Counted from the first letter of the stretch, positions 16,716-27,811 are shown. The stretch: 40,118 nt of DNA from an uncultured Clostridia bacterium (GCA_947627985.1 CANQYD010000018.1:1-40118), one strand, 5' to 3'. The notes: a model not told the origin generated them from the sequence alone. Translations and numbers: made by a program.

Positions 16716-17434
16716 TGGCGGAAAATATCACATTTGAAAAACTTTCCCCGGAAATAGAGATCGCGATCTCAAAAGAACACCGCTTCGGAACCGACGCCTT
16801 TTTGCTGGCGGATTTCGCTTCGCCGAGGCATAAGGACGACGTCATCGACTTCTGCGCAGGCTGCGGTGCCGTCGGGCTTATAATGATCAGAAATTTTAAA
16901 CCTAAGACGGTGACGGCGGTCGAGATTCAAAAAAGCGCGCACTTTCTGATGATGAGCGCGAAGGAAAGGTGCGGCGCAGGTCTTGAAAAGTTTATTCCCA
17001 TAAATGCCGATCTCAGGGAGTTTGCCGCCCAAAGGCAGGTCGACCTCATCACCTGCAATCCTCCATATAAAACAGTAGGGACCGGGAAGATCAGCGTGGA
17101 AGAAGCCGCGGCGGTCGCCCGTCACGAGCTTGAGTGCTCGGTCCTTGACGTCTGCAAATCCGCGAGGAAAAATCTAAAATTCGGCGGGAGGCTTTGCATT
17201 TGCAACCGCCCCGAGCGCCTTGCCGACTGCGTTTGCGCGATGAGGGAGTGCGGAATCGAGCCGAAGCGCCTTCGGACCGTCCACAAGACCGCCGGCAGTC
17301 CCGCGTGGCTGATACTTTTGGAGGGTCGCATGGGCGGGAAGGGGTTTATGCGGGTCGAGAAGCCGCTGATCGTGTATGACGGGGAGGAGTATTCGGAGGA
17401 GATGCGGAGGATTTATCGGTTGGGGGAGGGGTGA
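16715..17434 (+). CDS. tRNA1(Val) A37 N6-methyltransferase-like (TrmN6/YfiC family)
   Basis: SAM-dependent methylase, 239 aa from the ATG at 16715, with an N-terminal RFGTDAFLLADF segment typical of the family. Motif I is DFCAGCGAVGLI near residue 45, and the N6-adenine signature NPPY is at residues 115-118, followed by KTVGTG. A GTG three bases earlier (16712) is the other possible start, but the ATG overlapping the dus stop codon is preferred, with AGGTGA as ribosome site. It sits in a tRNA/rRNA modification cluster, which supports an RNA substrate. Confidence 0.92.
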   Translation: MAENITFEKLSPEIEIAISKEHRFGTDAFLLADFASPRHKDDVIDFCAGCGAVGLIMIRNFKPKTVTAVEIQKSAHFLMMSAKERCGAGLEKFIPINADLREFAAQRQVDLITCNPPYKTVGTGKISVEEAAAVARHELECSVLDVCKSARKNLKFGGRLCICNRPERLADCVCAMRECGIEPKRLRTVHKTAGSPAWLILLEGRMGGKGFMRVEKPLIVYDGEEYSEEMRRIYRLGEG

Positions 17435-17455
17435 GGGAGGGGAGGGGGGAGTGCA

Positions 17456-17877
17456 GGGCGAAGCCCGTGCGACGAAGTCGCACCGCCGACGCTTCGCGTC
17501 GGCGCGCTGCCTGCGGCAGCGGGGCTTCGCCCCGAGCCCTCAGCTCCTATCAAGGTTCGGTAGGGACCGGGGACTCGGTGCCGAGGCTTGCATACGCACT
17601 GAGCTTTGATAGGAGCAGGGAGTTACCTTTGCTTTTACGCTCTCAGCCCCGAATTTTCACTTTTGTATAGCATGGGGTGGGTGCAAGGTCGGGGCTTGTA
17701 CCAAAGGTGTTTCTAAGAGGTGCGAGTGCGGGAGGAGGGCTTGGTGCTTGTCGGGGCTTGCCGGGTTTGCATAGGGCTTGCAAAAGGTGCGGGAGTGCAG
17801 GGCGAAGCCCGTGCGACGAAGTCGCACCGCCGACGCTTCGCGTCGGCGCGCTGCCTGCGGCAGCGGGGCTTCGCCCC
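17456..17877 (-). repeat. Family A hairpin cassettes, two tandem copies (inverted)
   Basis: The 17435-18034 spacer has copies at 17456-17533 and 17800-17877, 344 bp apart. In minus orientation each reads GGGGCGAAGCCCC, GCTGCC-GCA-GGCAGC, hairpin 2 with loop GAA, GTGCGAC-TTC-GTCGCAC, GGGCTTCGCCC. Linkers carry CTCCTATCAAGGTTCGGTAG and TTTTCACTTTTGTATAGCAT. Neighbouring genes are on the plus strand, so polarity relative to transcription matches the 1.5-2.4 kb array. Confidence 0.93.
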
Positions 17878-18034
17878 CAACCCCTCCAACCCCACCCAAA
17901 CCCCGTCAGACCCGCCCACCCCCATCGCCCAGCCCTTCCTCCACCACCTACCCCCGACAGAAGCAGCCAGTACCCTCCCCGCCGTCACGCCCTCACACCC
18001 CGTCCACCCAAAAATTACCCAAAAGGAGTCAAAA

Positions 18035-18889
18035 ATGTCCAAACTCTACGTAGTCGGAACGCCGATAGGAAACCTCGACGACATGACCTTCCGAGCCGTC
18101 AGAACGCTCTCCGAGGTCGATTTCATCGCCGCCGAGGACACCCGCGTCACCTCAAAGCTGTTGACGCACTTCGGGATCAAAAAGCCGCTCGTCTCCTATC
18201 ACGAGCACAACAGAAAATACGCGGGAGCCGAAATCCTGAAAAGGATCATGTCCGGCGAGACCTGCGCGGTGGTCACCGACGCGGGCATGCCCTGTATTTC
18301 CGACCCGGGCGAGGACCTCGTCAGGGACTGTGCAGCCTCCGGGGTGCCGATTGAGGTCGTGCCGGGTCCGAGCGCCGCGGTCTCGGCGCTTGCGCTTAGC
18401 GGTCTTGATACCTCAAAATTTGCGTTTGAGGGATTTTTATCCACCGCTCCGAATTCCCGTAAAGCCGCTTTGGAAGCATGTCGGCAGGAACCCCGCACTT
18501 TAATTTTTTATGAAGCACCGCATAAGCTCGCCCAGACTCTTTCCGATCTTTATAATTATTTGGGAGACCGCAAGATCAGCATCTGCCGGGAGCTGACTAA
18601 AATCCACGAGGAGGTACTCCGCACCCGCCTTTCGGAAGCGATAAATCTTTATGACGACGACCTGCATAAGCCCCGAGGAGAGTTCGTTCTTATCGTCGAA
18701 GGATACCGCGAGCCGCCTAAGCCCGAGATCACCCTTGACGACGCAGTGAATGAAGCGCGGACGCTGGTAAACTCGGGAGTCAGGCAAACCGACGCCTGCC
18801 GTGAGATCGCAAAGAGAACCGGATTCACAAAAAGCGAAATCTACGCGGCTATGACATCATCAAAATCAAGAGAGGGGGAACGGAAGTGA
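18035..18889 (+). CDS. rsmI: 16S rRNA (cytidine(1402)-2'-O)-methyltransferase
   Basis: Methylates the 2'-OH of C1402 in 16S rRNA near the decoding centre. It is 284 aa from the ATG at 18035, with AAAGGAG upstream. The tetrapyrrole-methylase fold is clear: LYVVGTPIGNLDDMTFRA at residues 4-21, AAEDTRVTSKLL, VSYHEHN, TDAGMPCISDPG and EVVPGPSAAVSAL with the SAM-binding segments. The C-terminal region has ICRELTKIHEE and GEFVLIVEG, both typical. The frame is open far upstream through family A repeat, which is not coding. The rimI start overlaps its stop. Confidence 0.96.
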   Translation: MSKLYVVGTPIGNLDDMTFRAVRTLSEVDFIAAEDTRVTSKLLTHFGIKKPLVSYHEHNRKYAGAEILKRIMSGETCAVVTDAGMPCISDPGEDLVRDCAASGVPIEVVPGPSAAVSALALSGLDTSKFAFEGFLSTAPNSRKAALEACRQEPRTLIFYEAPHKLAQTLSDLYNYLGDRKISICRELTKIHEEVLRTRLSEAINLYDDDLHKPRGEFVLIVEGYREPPKPEITLDDAVNEARTLVNSGVRQTDACREIAKRTGFTKSEIYAAMTSSKSREGERK

Positions 18890-19323
18890 CCGAGATCAGG
18901 AAGATGCTGCCAGCCGACATCGACGAAATCCTCGGGATTGAAAAGAGCTGCTTCACCTCCGAAGCGTGGAGCCGCGACAGCTTCGAGGCGATGGTCTCGG
19001 AGGATTTTCTGACGGCGCTCGTCTGCACCGTCGACGGCGTTTTGGCGGGATATGTCTGCGGCAGCTGCATAGCCGGCGAGATGGAGATCCATTCGGTTGC
19101 CGTCCGCGACTGCTTCCGCAGAATGGGGATCGCCCGAGCGCTCATCAGTGAGCTCGAAACGCTGACCGATCCCGAGGCGGAATTTTTGGAGGTCCGGGAG
19201 TCGAACGCCGCCGCGATCAGCCTTTATGAGAGCTTGGGCTTTCACCTCGTCGGGCGGAGGAAGGGGTATTATCGGGAACCGGACGAGGACGCGAGGGTGT
19301 ACTGCAAGGAGGGTGGGAGGTAG
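18886..19323 (+). CDS. rimI: Ribosomal protein S18-alanine N-acetyltransferase-like
   Basis: A 145-aa GNAT protein starting with GTG at 18886, overlapping the rsmI stop (GTGA) and preceded by GAGGGGG. IRKMLPADIDEILGIEKSCFTSEAWS at the N-terminus and EMEIHSVAVRDCFRRMGIARALISEL (acetyl-CoA loop, residues 62-87) match RimI, as do FLEVRESNAAAISLYESLGF and the GRRKGYY end. RimI acetylates the N-terminal Ala of S18. In many Bacillota it sits with tsaB/tsaE; that is not the case here, so the substrate could differ. Confidence 0.88.
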   Translation: MTEIRKMLPADIDEILGIEKSCFTSEAWSRDSFEAMVSEDFLTALVCTVDGVLAGYVCGSCIAGEMEIHSVAVRDCFRRMGIARALISELETLTDPEAEFLEVRESNAAAISLYESLGFHLVGRRKGYYREPDEDARVYCKEGGR

Positions 19324-19342
19324 ATGGAGGGGCAGGGGTGCA

Positions 19343-20113
19343 GGGCGGAGCCCGTGCGACGAAGTCGCACCGCCGACGCGAAGCGTCGGCGCGCTGCCTG
19401 CGGCAGCGGGGCTTCGCCCCGAGCCTTCAGCTCCTATCAAGGTTCGGTAGCAGCACCAAGCTCGGTGCAAGGCTTGCATATAGCGCCAAACTTTGACAGA
19501 AGCAGTGAGTGACCGTTACTTTTACGCTCTCAACCCCTTATTTTCACTTTTGTAAAGCATAGGGTGGGTGCAAGGTCGAGACTTGTACCAAGGTGCGATG
19601 AGGAGAAGCAGGCGTGGGAGGCGGGTTTGGAGCTTGCCTTAGCTTCAGCTTCTAAAAGGGCTGGCGGGTGGTGTGGGAGTACCGGGCGAAGCCCGTGCGA
19701 CGAAGTCGCACCGCCGACGCTTCGCGTCGGCGCGCTGCCTGCGGCAGCGGGGCTTCGCCCCAAGCCCTCTGCTCCTATCAAGGTTCGGTCGGGGCACCAA
19801 GCCCGGTGCAAGGCTTGCATATAGCACCAGACCTTGATAGAGGCTTATAGTGACCGTTGTTTTTTCACTTTCAGCCCCTTATTTTCGTTTTTGTAATACA
19901 TGAGGCGGGTGCAAGGTCGGGATTTTTGCCAAAGCGTGTCGAGGAGAAGTAAGTGCAGGAGGGTGGTTTGGAGCTTGCTGGGGTTTGCAACTTCTAAAAG
20001 GGTTGCGGGAGGTATGTGGGAGTGCCGGGCGAAGCCCCCGGCGCCGAAGGCGCCGGCTTCCTCCGCGAAGCGGAGGAAGCGCCCGCGCGCTTGCGCGCGG
20101 GCGGGCTTCGCCC
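19343..20113 (-). repeat. Family A hairpin cassettes, three tandem copies (inverted)
   Basis: The 19324-20430 spacer has copies at 19343-19420, 19684-19761 and 20027-20113, every 341-343 bp. The first two use the same hairpins as the 17.5-kb pair; in minus orientation the hairpin 2 loop is TTC in the first and GAA in the second. The third keeps arms and linker but has wholly different inner hairpins: GGCGCC-GAA-GGCGCC, CTTCCTCCGC-GAA-GCGGAGGAAG and GCCCGCGCGC-TT-GCGCGCGGGC. The linker is about 265 bp and recognisably the same throughout (CTCCTATCAAGGT, GTGCAAGGCTTGCATA, CACTTTTGTAAAGCAT). Confidence 0.93.
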
Positions 20114-20300
20114 CAAGCCCTCAGCTCCTATCAAGGTCCGGTCGGGGCACTAAGCCCGGTGCAAGGCTTGCATACAGCGCAACCTTGATAGAAGCATATA
20201 GTCCCCGTTACTTTTACACTCTCCTCCCCCACCAACCCCCGTCAGAACCACCTACACCACCCAATCCACCTCCCGCCTCTTCGCATCTGTCCCCCAGCCC

Positions 20301-20329
20301 TTGCAAATCTCCCCAAAACGTGCTACAAT
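20301..20329 (+). promoter_or_regulatory. Sigma-A promoter for the deacetylase gene
   Basis: TTGCAA (20301-20306), 17-bp spacer, TACAAT (20324-20329). The leader to the ATG is about 95 bases and AT-rich, with GATATCACTTATTTGC, but no riboswitch that I recognise. Confidence 0.75.
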
Positions 20330-20430
20330 AATCATAGACCATGATATCACTTATTTGCATGATAATCAAGGGCAAAAAATTATACGCAGGGTAAAATATA
20401 TCTAAAAAATTACAAAAAGGAGACAGAATT

Positions 20431-21249
20431 ATGTTACCGATCCTCTTCCCGAACGGTCTCAAAAAGGCGTTCACACTGAGCTACGACGACGGCTGTTACG
20501 ACGACCTTAAGCTCATCGAAATGATGCGTAAATACGGCGTCCGCGGGACGTTCAACATCAGCTCCGGCATCACGCGACCCGAGGGTCAGCAGCCGTGCGG
20601 AAGCTGGGAACGCATGACCCTTTCGGAGCGCAAAAATTATCTGCACGACGGCATAGAGACGGCGGTCCACGGCGTCACCCACCGCGATTTCACCAAGCTC
20701 ACCGAGCCCGAGCTGATTTACGAGATCATGGGCGACAAGAGCGCGCTCGAGGCGGAGTTTGGGTGTATCGTCCGGGGCGCCGCGTACCCCTACGGCAGCT
20801 TCGACGACCGAAGCGTTGAGGCTTTGGCAAAATGTGGGATCAAATACTGCCGGACCGTATGGAGCGATCATTCGATGGCGATGCCGACCGATTGGCTGCG
20901 GCTCCGTCCGACGGCGCACCACAACGACCCGGAGCTGCCTGAAATCATCGAAAGCTTCCTCTCGACCGAGCCAGAAGCCCGGCGTATGCTCTACATCTGG
21001 GGTCACACGCCGGAGTTCAATCAGAAGAACAATTGGCAGATGATGGAAGATTATCTTGCCCGGCTCTCGGGTCGCAGCGATGTTTATTATGCTACGAATC
21101 TTGAGATTTGTGAATATGATCTCGCCGCGAAATCTCTTGAATATTCGGCTGACGGCAGCATGGTCTATAACCCGACGGCGACGGCGATTTGGCTCGATAA
21201 ATCCGGCACGCCGATTGAAATCAAACCGGGCGAGACGGTGGGGGTTTAA
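20431..21249 (+). CDS. Polysaccharide deacetylase-like protein (NodB homology)
   Basis: A 272-aa protein with no signal peptide, predicted metal-dependent carbohydrate N- or O-deacetylase. Motif 1 is LSYDDG, Asp 19-20 (the TFDDG equivalent); motif 2 is HGVTH, His 80 and His 84; motif 3 is AYPYG; a late WGHTPEF provides the C-terminal His. The metal triad Asp-His-His is intact. The last 30 residues form a short beta tail (IWLDKSGTPIEIKPGETV). AAAGGAG precedes the ATG. It is monocistronic between its promoter and terminator. Lack of a signal suggests a cytoplasmic substrate. Confidence 0.92.
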   Translation: MLPILFPNGLKKAFTLSYDDGCYDDLKLIEMMRKYGVRGTFNISSGITRPEGQQPCGSWERMTLSERKNYLHDGIETAVHGVTHRDFTKLTEPELIYEIMGDKSALEAEFGCIVRGAAYPYGSFDDRSVEALAKCGIKYCRTVWSDHSMAMPTDWLRLRPTAHHNDPELPEIIESFLSTEPEARRMLYIWGHTPEFNQKNNWQMMEDYLARLSGRSDVYYATNLEICEYDLAAKSLEYSADGSMVYNPTATAIWLDKSGTPIEIKPGETVGV

Positions 21250-21306
21250 AGACCTGCGTCTATTTCCGCATAAACGATATAACAACATTTAATTCTGCCA
21301 AACAAT

Positions 21307-21349
21307 TTCTGCCGCACACGGTTATTCGCAGTGCGGCAGAATAATTTTT
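21307..21349 (+). terminator. Rho-independent terminator after the deacetylase
   Basis: Stem TTCTGCCGCAC (21307-21317) / GTGCGGCAGAA (21331-21341) followed by TAATTTTTT. Confidence 0.88.
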
Positions 21350-21362
21350 TCATATCTGATAT

Positions 21363-22031
21363 CTATTCGCAGGCGATATACACGTCCATGGAATCGCCGT
21401 CCGTCTCGAAGCAGGGGATCACATCTTTGCCCGCTTGCTCCAAACCGTTGACGCGCATATATTCCCCCAACGTCTTATATGCGTTGGGAATGATCACAAA
21501 AGGATTTTTGAAGGGCTCGGGGATATGGATCGCGGCGTATTTGTGAGCCTTCTGCTCCTTGATCTCCACACCTTCCGGAGTTACACCTTCGGGAAGAATC
21601 CATGCAGCCTCATAGCCGTGCATATGATAAACATTTATCTGCTCCAAAGAAACATACGGAAAGTCCCACCCGATGACCCGAGGTCGTTCCACGCCGTTTT
21701 CGCGAGCGATTTTGCACACCCGGTCGATGGCGTCCTCCTCGGGATCACTGCTGATCACCGTGTGCTTTACATAACGAAATCCCGGAACGGTCTCTACGCG
21801 AAGGTCGGTGTATGCGTCGTCGCAGACGCCCATCTCTTCGCGAAACAGATTATCAAGAGAACAGTTGAACAGCCTGCAAAGCTCAATGGCTTTATCCATT
21901 TCCGGTGTTGATTCGTCAAGTTCCCATTTTGAGACGGTCTGCCGGCTGACTTTAAGCTTTTCCGCCAAAGCCTCCTGCGTTATTTCTCCGCACATACGCC
22001 TCAGATGCTGCAAATTTTTGCCAAAGCTCAT
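21363..22031 (-). CDS. XRE-family regulator with effector-binding-like C-terminal domain
   Basis: A 222-aa probable transcription factor. Residues 8-60 form a Cro/CI-type HTH: LRRMCGEITQEALAEKLKVSRQTVSKWELDES, with the recognition helix at SRQTVSKWE. A short acidic linker follows, then residues 73-222 resemble the GyrI/AraC effector-binding fold: LRVETVPGFRYVKHTV, GYEAAWILPEG and KYAAIHIPEPF. It may sense a small hydrophobic or cationic ligand. AAGGAGGAAG precedes the start. No target gene is adjacent on the same strand; autoregulation is possible. Confidence 0.9.
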   Translation of the reverse strand: MSFGKNLQHLRRMCGEITQEALAEKLKVSRQTVSKWELDESTPEMDKAIELCRLFNCSLDNLFREEMGVCDDAYTDLRVETVPGFRYVKHTVISSDPEEDAIDRVCKIARENGVERPRVIGWDFPYVSLEQINVYHMHGYEAAWILPEGVTPEGVEIKEQKAHKYAAIHIPEPFKNPFVIIPNAYKTLGEYMRVNGLEQAGKDVIPCFETDGDSMDVYIACE

Positions 22032-22073
22032 AAAACTTCCTCCTTATTTTTTGCACTGCCATGCATTGATAAC

Positions 22074-22102
22074 AGTATATCTCAATTCAGCCGAAAGGTC
22101 TA
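22074..22102 (-). promoter_or_regulatory. Probable promoter for the XRE regulator
   Basis: On the minus strand TAGACC (22097-22102), 17-bp spacer, TATACT (22074-22079). The overlapping AT-rich palindromic bases could hold an operator; none is clear. Confidence 0.6.
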
Positions 22103-22237
22103 CCACCCGGCATGTGCTTTTTTCTTTGTTTGCGCAATCGGTGGTTGCGCTTTCGGGGAAAAACCGACACCTTAAGTGAAAATTAAATCCGGCACGGGGT
22201 GGGTGCCTCTGCCAAACTTTGATAGGAGCGGGGGGTC

Positions 22238-22315
22238 GGGGCGAAGCCCCGCTGCCGAAGGCAGCGCGCCGACGCTTTGCGTCGGCGGTGCGACTTCGTC
22301 GCACGGGCTTCGCCC
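22238..22315 (+). repeat. Family A hairpin-cassette repeat, single copy
   Basis: Arms GGGGCGAAGCCCC and GGGCTTCGCCC; hairpin 1 GCTGCC-GAA-GGCAGC, hairpin 2 GCCGACGC-TTT-GCGTCGGC, hairpin 3 GTGCGAC-TTC-GTCGCAC. The TTT loop is unique among copies. It lies upstream of the XRE gene with the polarity seen at other minus-strand genes. Confidence 0.92.
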
Positions 22316-22538
22316 GTGCTTCCCACACCTTCTGCAAACCCTGCTCAGAAGCAGTTAGCTTCGATAAGCTCCAAGCCTTCCTCCCTCGCCTTCTGCGCTT
22401 AGGAGTACTATAGTGATAGCCGCAACCCTGCGCCCACCCCATGCATTACAAAGCAAAAATACGGGGCTGATAGGCTCAAGCTGCAGAATCCGACCTATGA
22501 TCTCTGCCTTTTTCTTTGTGCAACCGGGGGGGAACACC

Positions 22539-22616
22539 GGGCGAAGCCCGCCCGCGCGCGAGCGCTGCCGCCACTTCGTGGCGGCAGCCGCGCCTTCGGC
22601 TGCGTGGGCTTCGCCC
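22539..22616 (+). repeat. Family A repeat, divergent copy
   Basis: Same outer arms, but an atypical interior: CTGCCGCCAC-TTC-GTGGCGGCAG and GCAGCC-style palindrome CGCGCC-TTC-GGCTGCG with imperfect pairing, plus an alternating CCCGCGCGCGAGCGC stretch. It could be a recombined or decaying copy. It lies between the copy at 22.2 kb and the tRNA promoter; the rest of the 22032-22811 spacer has no gene. Confidence 0.85.
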
Positions 22617-22766
22617 TACCCTCCACCCCTGCCATACTTCGTAATCAGTACCCGCCCCTTTCACACTTCACCCCGCCAAATCACCCCAAAAAATCCTCTA
22701 AATTCCCCGCAAAATCATCTTCCGAAATAAAATCACAGCAAATTAACGAAAAATTTTCAAAAAGGC

Positions 22767-22795
22767 TTGACAAACGGCTTTTTTTCGTGTATAAT
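22767..22795 (+). promoter_or_regulatory. Consensus promoter of the tRNA pair
   Basis: TTGACA (22767-22772), 17-bp spacer, TATAAT (22790-22795), 16 bases before the tRNA-Met 5' end. Confidence 0.93.
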
Positions 22796-22811
22796 AATCA
22801 AGCTGTCATAT

Positions 22812-22888
22812 GGCTGTATAGCTCAGTTGGCTAGAGCATCCGGTTCATACCCGGAATGTCACCGGTTCAAATCCAGTTACAGCCACCA
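22812..22888 (+). tRNA. tRNA-Met (CAT)
   Basis: Complete cloverleaf with encoded CCA. The acceptor GGCTGTA pairs with TACAGCC, the D-arm is GCTCAGTTGG, the anticodon arm is TCCGG-TTCATAC-CCGGA with anticodon CAT, and the T-loop is TTCAAATC. A paired G1-C72 excludes the initiator. A lysidine-modified tRNA-Ile(CAT) cannot be fully excluded from sequence alone. Confidence 0.93.
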
Positions 22889-22890
22889 CC

Positions 22891-22965
22891 GGCCCGTTGG
22901 TCAAGCGGCTAAGACACCGCCCTTTCACGGCGGAGACATGAGTTCGATTCTCGTACGGGTCACCA
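22891..22965 (+). tRNA. tRNA-Glu (TTC)
   Basis: Complete, CCA encoded. The acceptor GGCCCGT pairs with ACGGGTC (one G-U pair), the anticodon arm is CCGCC-CTTTCAC-GGCGG with anticodon TTC, and the T-arm has GTTCGATTC. It begins two bases after the tRNA-Met CCA, so the two are cotranscribed. Confidence 0.96.
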
Positions 22966-22967
22966 AG

Positions 22968-23002
22968 GCGTCGCAAGCTTCATATCGCTTGCGGCGCTTT
23001 TT
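22968..23002 (+). terminator. Rho-independent terminator after the tRNA pair
   Basis: Stem GCGTCGCAAGC / GCTTGCGGCGC with one G-T pair, then five T. The 23003-23277 stretch beyond shows no gene; it holds degraded GC-rich hairpins such as CCACGG and CCGTAAGGCGG with T runs. Confidence 0.85.
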
Positions 23003-23277
23003 CATGCTTTGCATTCAAAATCGCCGCTGCACTCACTCCGCGCCAGATGCGATTGCTTTCCCGCAAGACGACCGAGGCAATAATTTCTGCCGAGGGAAGT
23101 CGAGCGGTTGAAAGCAACGCTTCTGATTCCGCCTTTACCCCACAAAATCCACGGATTTTGCGGGGACCCTGTTTAACCTCCGTAAGGCGGTTTTTCTTTT
23201 GTGACCCGGATGCGATTATTTTCCCTATTAAGGAGCTGATTCGGCTCGATTTTTTATTTTGGCAATAGTCGAGACAA

Positions 23278-23431
23278 GTCAAATTTAGGATCAAGCCCTT
23301 TTTAAAGGGCTTGCGGAATCCAAGGGCGGAGCCCTTGGCCGCGCTCCGCAGAGCGCGAAATCCCCGCAAAAAGGACAGCAAGAGCTGCCCTTTTTGCTTT
23401 TATCGTTCAAAAGAGGGCGACGAAGTCGCCC
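23278..23431 (+). repeat. Family B five-hairpin element, copy 1
   Basis: Consecutive hairpins: AAGCCCTTT/AAAGGGCTT, CCAAGGGC-GGA-GCCCTTGG, CGCGCTC-CGCA-GAGCGCG, an AAAAAGGgCAGC/GCTGCCCTTTTT terminator-like stem followed by TGCTTTTATCGTTC, then GGGCGAC-GAA-GTCGCCC. Conserved single strands are GCGG, GCGAAATCC and GCTTTTATCGTTCA. The stems differ from the copies at 28.9 and 35.9 kb yet remain paired. Transcribed rightward, it would end transcription at about 23400. Confidence 0.88.
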
Positions 23432-23625
23432 GAAGCCGGAGGGGTGTGGGGAACCCCGCAGGGGTGCCCCACGGAGCCGAGCGAAGCGAGGCTCAAATGC
23501 CCCATCTCCCTTGGGAGAGGGGGCTGGGGTGAGGGTAGCCCGGAAAGGGGTATGGGGATACTCGGCACGGGTTGTCCCCACTTTTTTGGCTTGCCGAACT
23601 CAGCGAGGCATGCCCCCCTTGCAAA
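23432..23625 (+). repeat. Family D repeat, copy 1
   Basis: Starts with GAAGCCGGAGGGGTGTGGGG and a GGGGAACCCCGCAGGGGTGCCCC palindrome, then GAGCCGAGCGAAGCGAGGCTC, CTCTCCC/GGGAGAG-type hairpin, GGTGAGGGT, CGGAAAGGGGTATGGGG and GGCACGGGTTGTCCCCAC. About 130 bp of this recurs inverted at 28.55-28.70 kb with roughly nine in ten bases the same by eye. Confidence 0.85.
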
Positions 23626-23654
23626 AAATCCCCACAACTTTGCAGAATCTCTTA

Positions 23655-23683
23655 TTGCAACTTTCCCGCAAATATGTTATAGT
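23655..23683 (+). promoter_or_regulatory. Sigma-A promoter for the beta-galactosidase operon
   Basis: TTGCAA (23655-23660), 17-bp spacer, TATAGT (23678-23683), 30 bases before the ATG. No clear operator is seen. Confidence 0.75.
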
Positions 23684-23686
23684 TAA

Positions 23687-26736
<3,050 letters not shown>

Positions 26737-26737
<1 letters not shown>

Positions 26738-27210
26738 TGTATATAGACGTTGAATATCCGAAGGATAAGATAAATTTTTACAGAGAACTTATACATCAGA
26801 TCGGCATGTATACCGCCGATGAAGATGATCAGACGGCGGTGCTGGCGAACGCCTCGGCTGTTTTGAAGATCGCTTTTGAGAAGGTGAATTGGGTGGGATT
26901 TTACTTAAAGGACGGAGAAAATCTGCGGCTCGGACCGTTTCAGGGAAGACCCGCGGTCACCGTGATACCCTACGGCAAAGGGGTCTGCGGGACGGCTTGG
27001 AAGGAGGGCAGGACGTTGGTCGTGGAGGACGTAGAGTGCTTTGAGGGGCATATCGCCTGCGACTGCAACACCCATTCCGAGATAGCGGTGCCGATCTATA
27101 AAAATCACGAATTTTTCGGGATTTTGGACATGGACAGCGTCGAGACGGGCTACTTCACCGATATCGACGCAGAAGGGCTTGAGAAAGTCCGTGAGCTCTT
27201 GGTCAGATGA
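26737..27210 (+). CDS. msrC: Free methionine-(R)-sulfoxide reductase, GAF domain (fRMsr)
   Basis: A 157-aa single GAF-domain protein predicted to reduce free Met-R-sulfoxide with thioredoxin. VNWVGFYLKDGENLRLGPFQGRPA and IPYGKGVCGTAW are characteristic, as is GHIACDCNTHSEIAVPI. Cys 84 and Cys 108 keep the 24-residue spacing of two family cysteines. The third, normally ten residues before GVCG, is Val 74 here, while extra Cys 101 and Cys 110 are present, so the redox relay may differ. GGGAGG precedes the ATG, which overlaps the lacZ stop. The stop overlaps the next start (ATGA). Confidence 0.92.
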
Positions 27211-27809
27211 TCCCGAAGCTCTTCAAACCCCTTGCGGAAGGCGTTTTCTATATCCCCGCCCGGGAAGAGCCGCTTTCCGCCGAGGTTTTTGCGATAAAAA
27301 CCGAGCCCGGGTGGATAGTCTGCGACGTCGGGAGCACGCCCGACCGAGCCGAAGCTGTGAACGGGCTCGATGGGAAAAAGACTGTCATATTATCCCATTT
27401 TCATGCCGATCACGCCGGGAATATCAAAAAAATAAACTGCCGGAAGATTCTGGCAGGAGCGTATACGGTCAAGAAAATCGGCATGGGAGAAGCGGTGGCG
27501 GGAAGGCTGGAAATCCCCGGCGGGAGCGTCTTTCCGCTGCCTTCGAGCCATGAGAAGGGGTGCGTGGCGCTCGAGGCGAGGGGGATCGTCTTTTTGGGCG
27601 ACGGGACCTATCCCGGCAGCTTTCACGGTTTGCACGGCTACAGCGCCGGCACCCTTGCGGACACTTTGAGGGTGCTCGGAAGTACCGAAGCCGAGTGGGC
27701 TGCGCTCAGCCACCGCATGCCGAAAATCGTCCGCAAAGAGGCGGTCATCAGGCAGTTAGAGGGGATTTATGCCGAAAGGAAGAGCGGGGAGAATGTGATC
27801 GTGGTGTGA
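27207..27809 (+). CDS. MBL-fold metallohydrolase
   Basis: A 200-aa metallo-beta-lactamase-fold protein. The metal motif SHFHADHAGN gives His 64, His 66, Asp 68 and His 69; SSHEKGC and FLGDGTYPG supply the later His and bridging Asp. A late LSHRMPK His completes the set. No signal peptide. The start overlaps the fRMsr stop (ATGA). The substrate is unknown; hydroxyacylglutathione hydrolase and generic thioesterases are the nearest alternatives, but length and loops do not settle it. Confidence 0.9.
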   Translation: MIPKLFKPLAEGVFYIPAREEPLSAEVFAIKTEPGWIVCDVGSTPDRAEAVNGLDGKKTVILSHFHADHAGNIKKINCRKILAGAYTVKKIGMGEAVAGRLEIPGGSVFPLPSSHEKGCVALEARGIVFLGDGTYPGSFHGLHGYSAGTLADTLRVLGSTEAEWAALSHRMPKIVRKEAVIRQLEGIYAERKSGENVIVV

Positions 27810-27811
27810 AA

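Noticed and set aside
20330-20430. Riboswitch in the deacetylase leader
   Set aside because: The leader is short and AT-rich with no recognisable conserved core or stable fold beyond weak pairing.
22812-22888. Initiator tRNA
   Set aside because: The first acceptor pair G1-C72 is intact and the anticodon stem lacks the three G-C pairs of initiators, so it is elongator-type.
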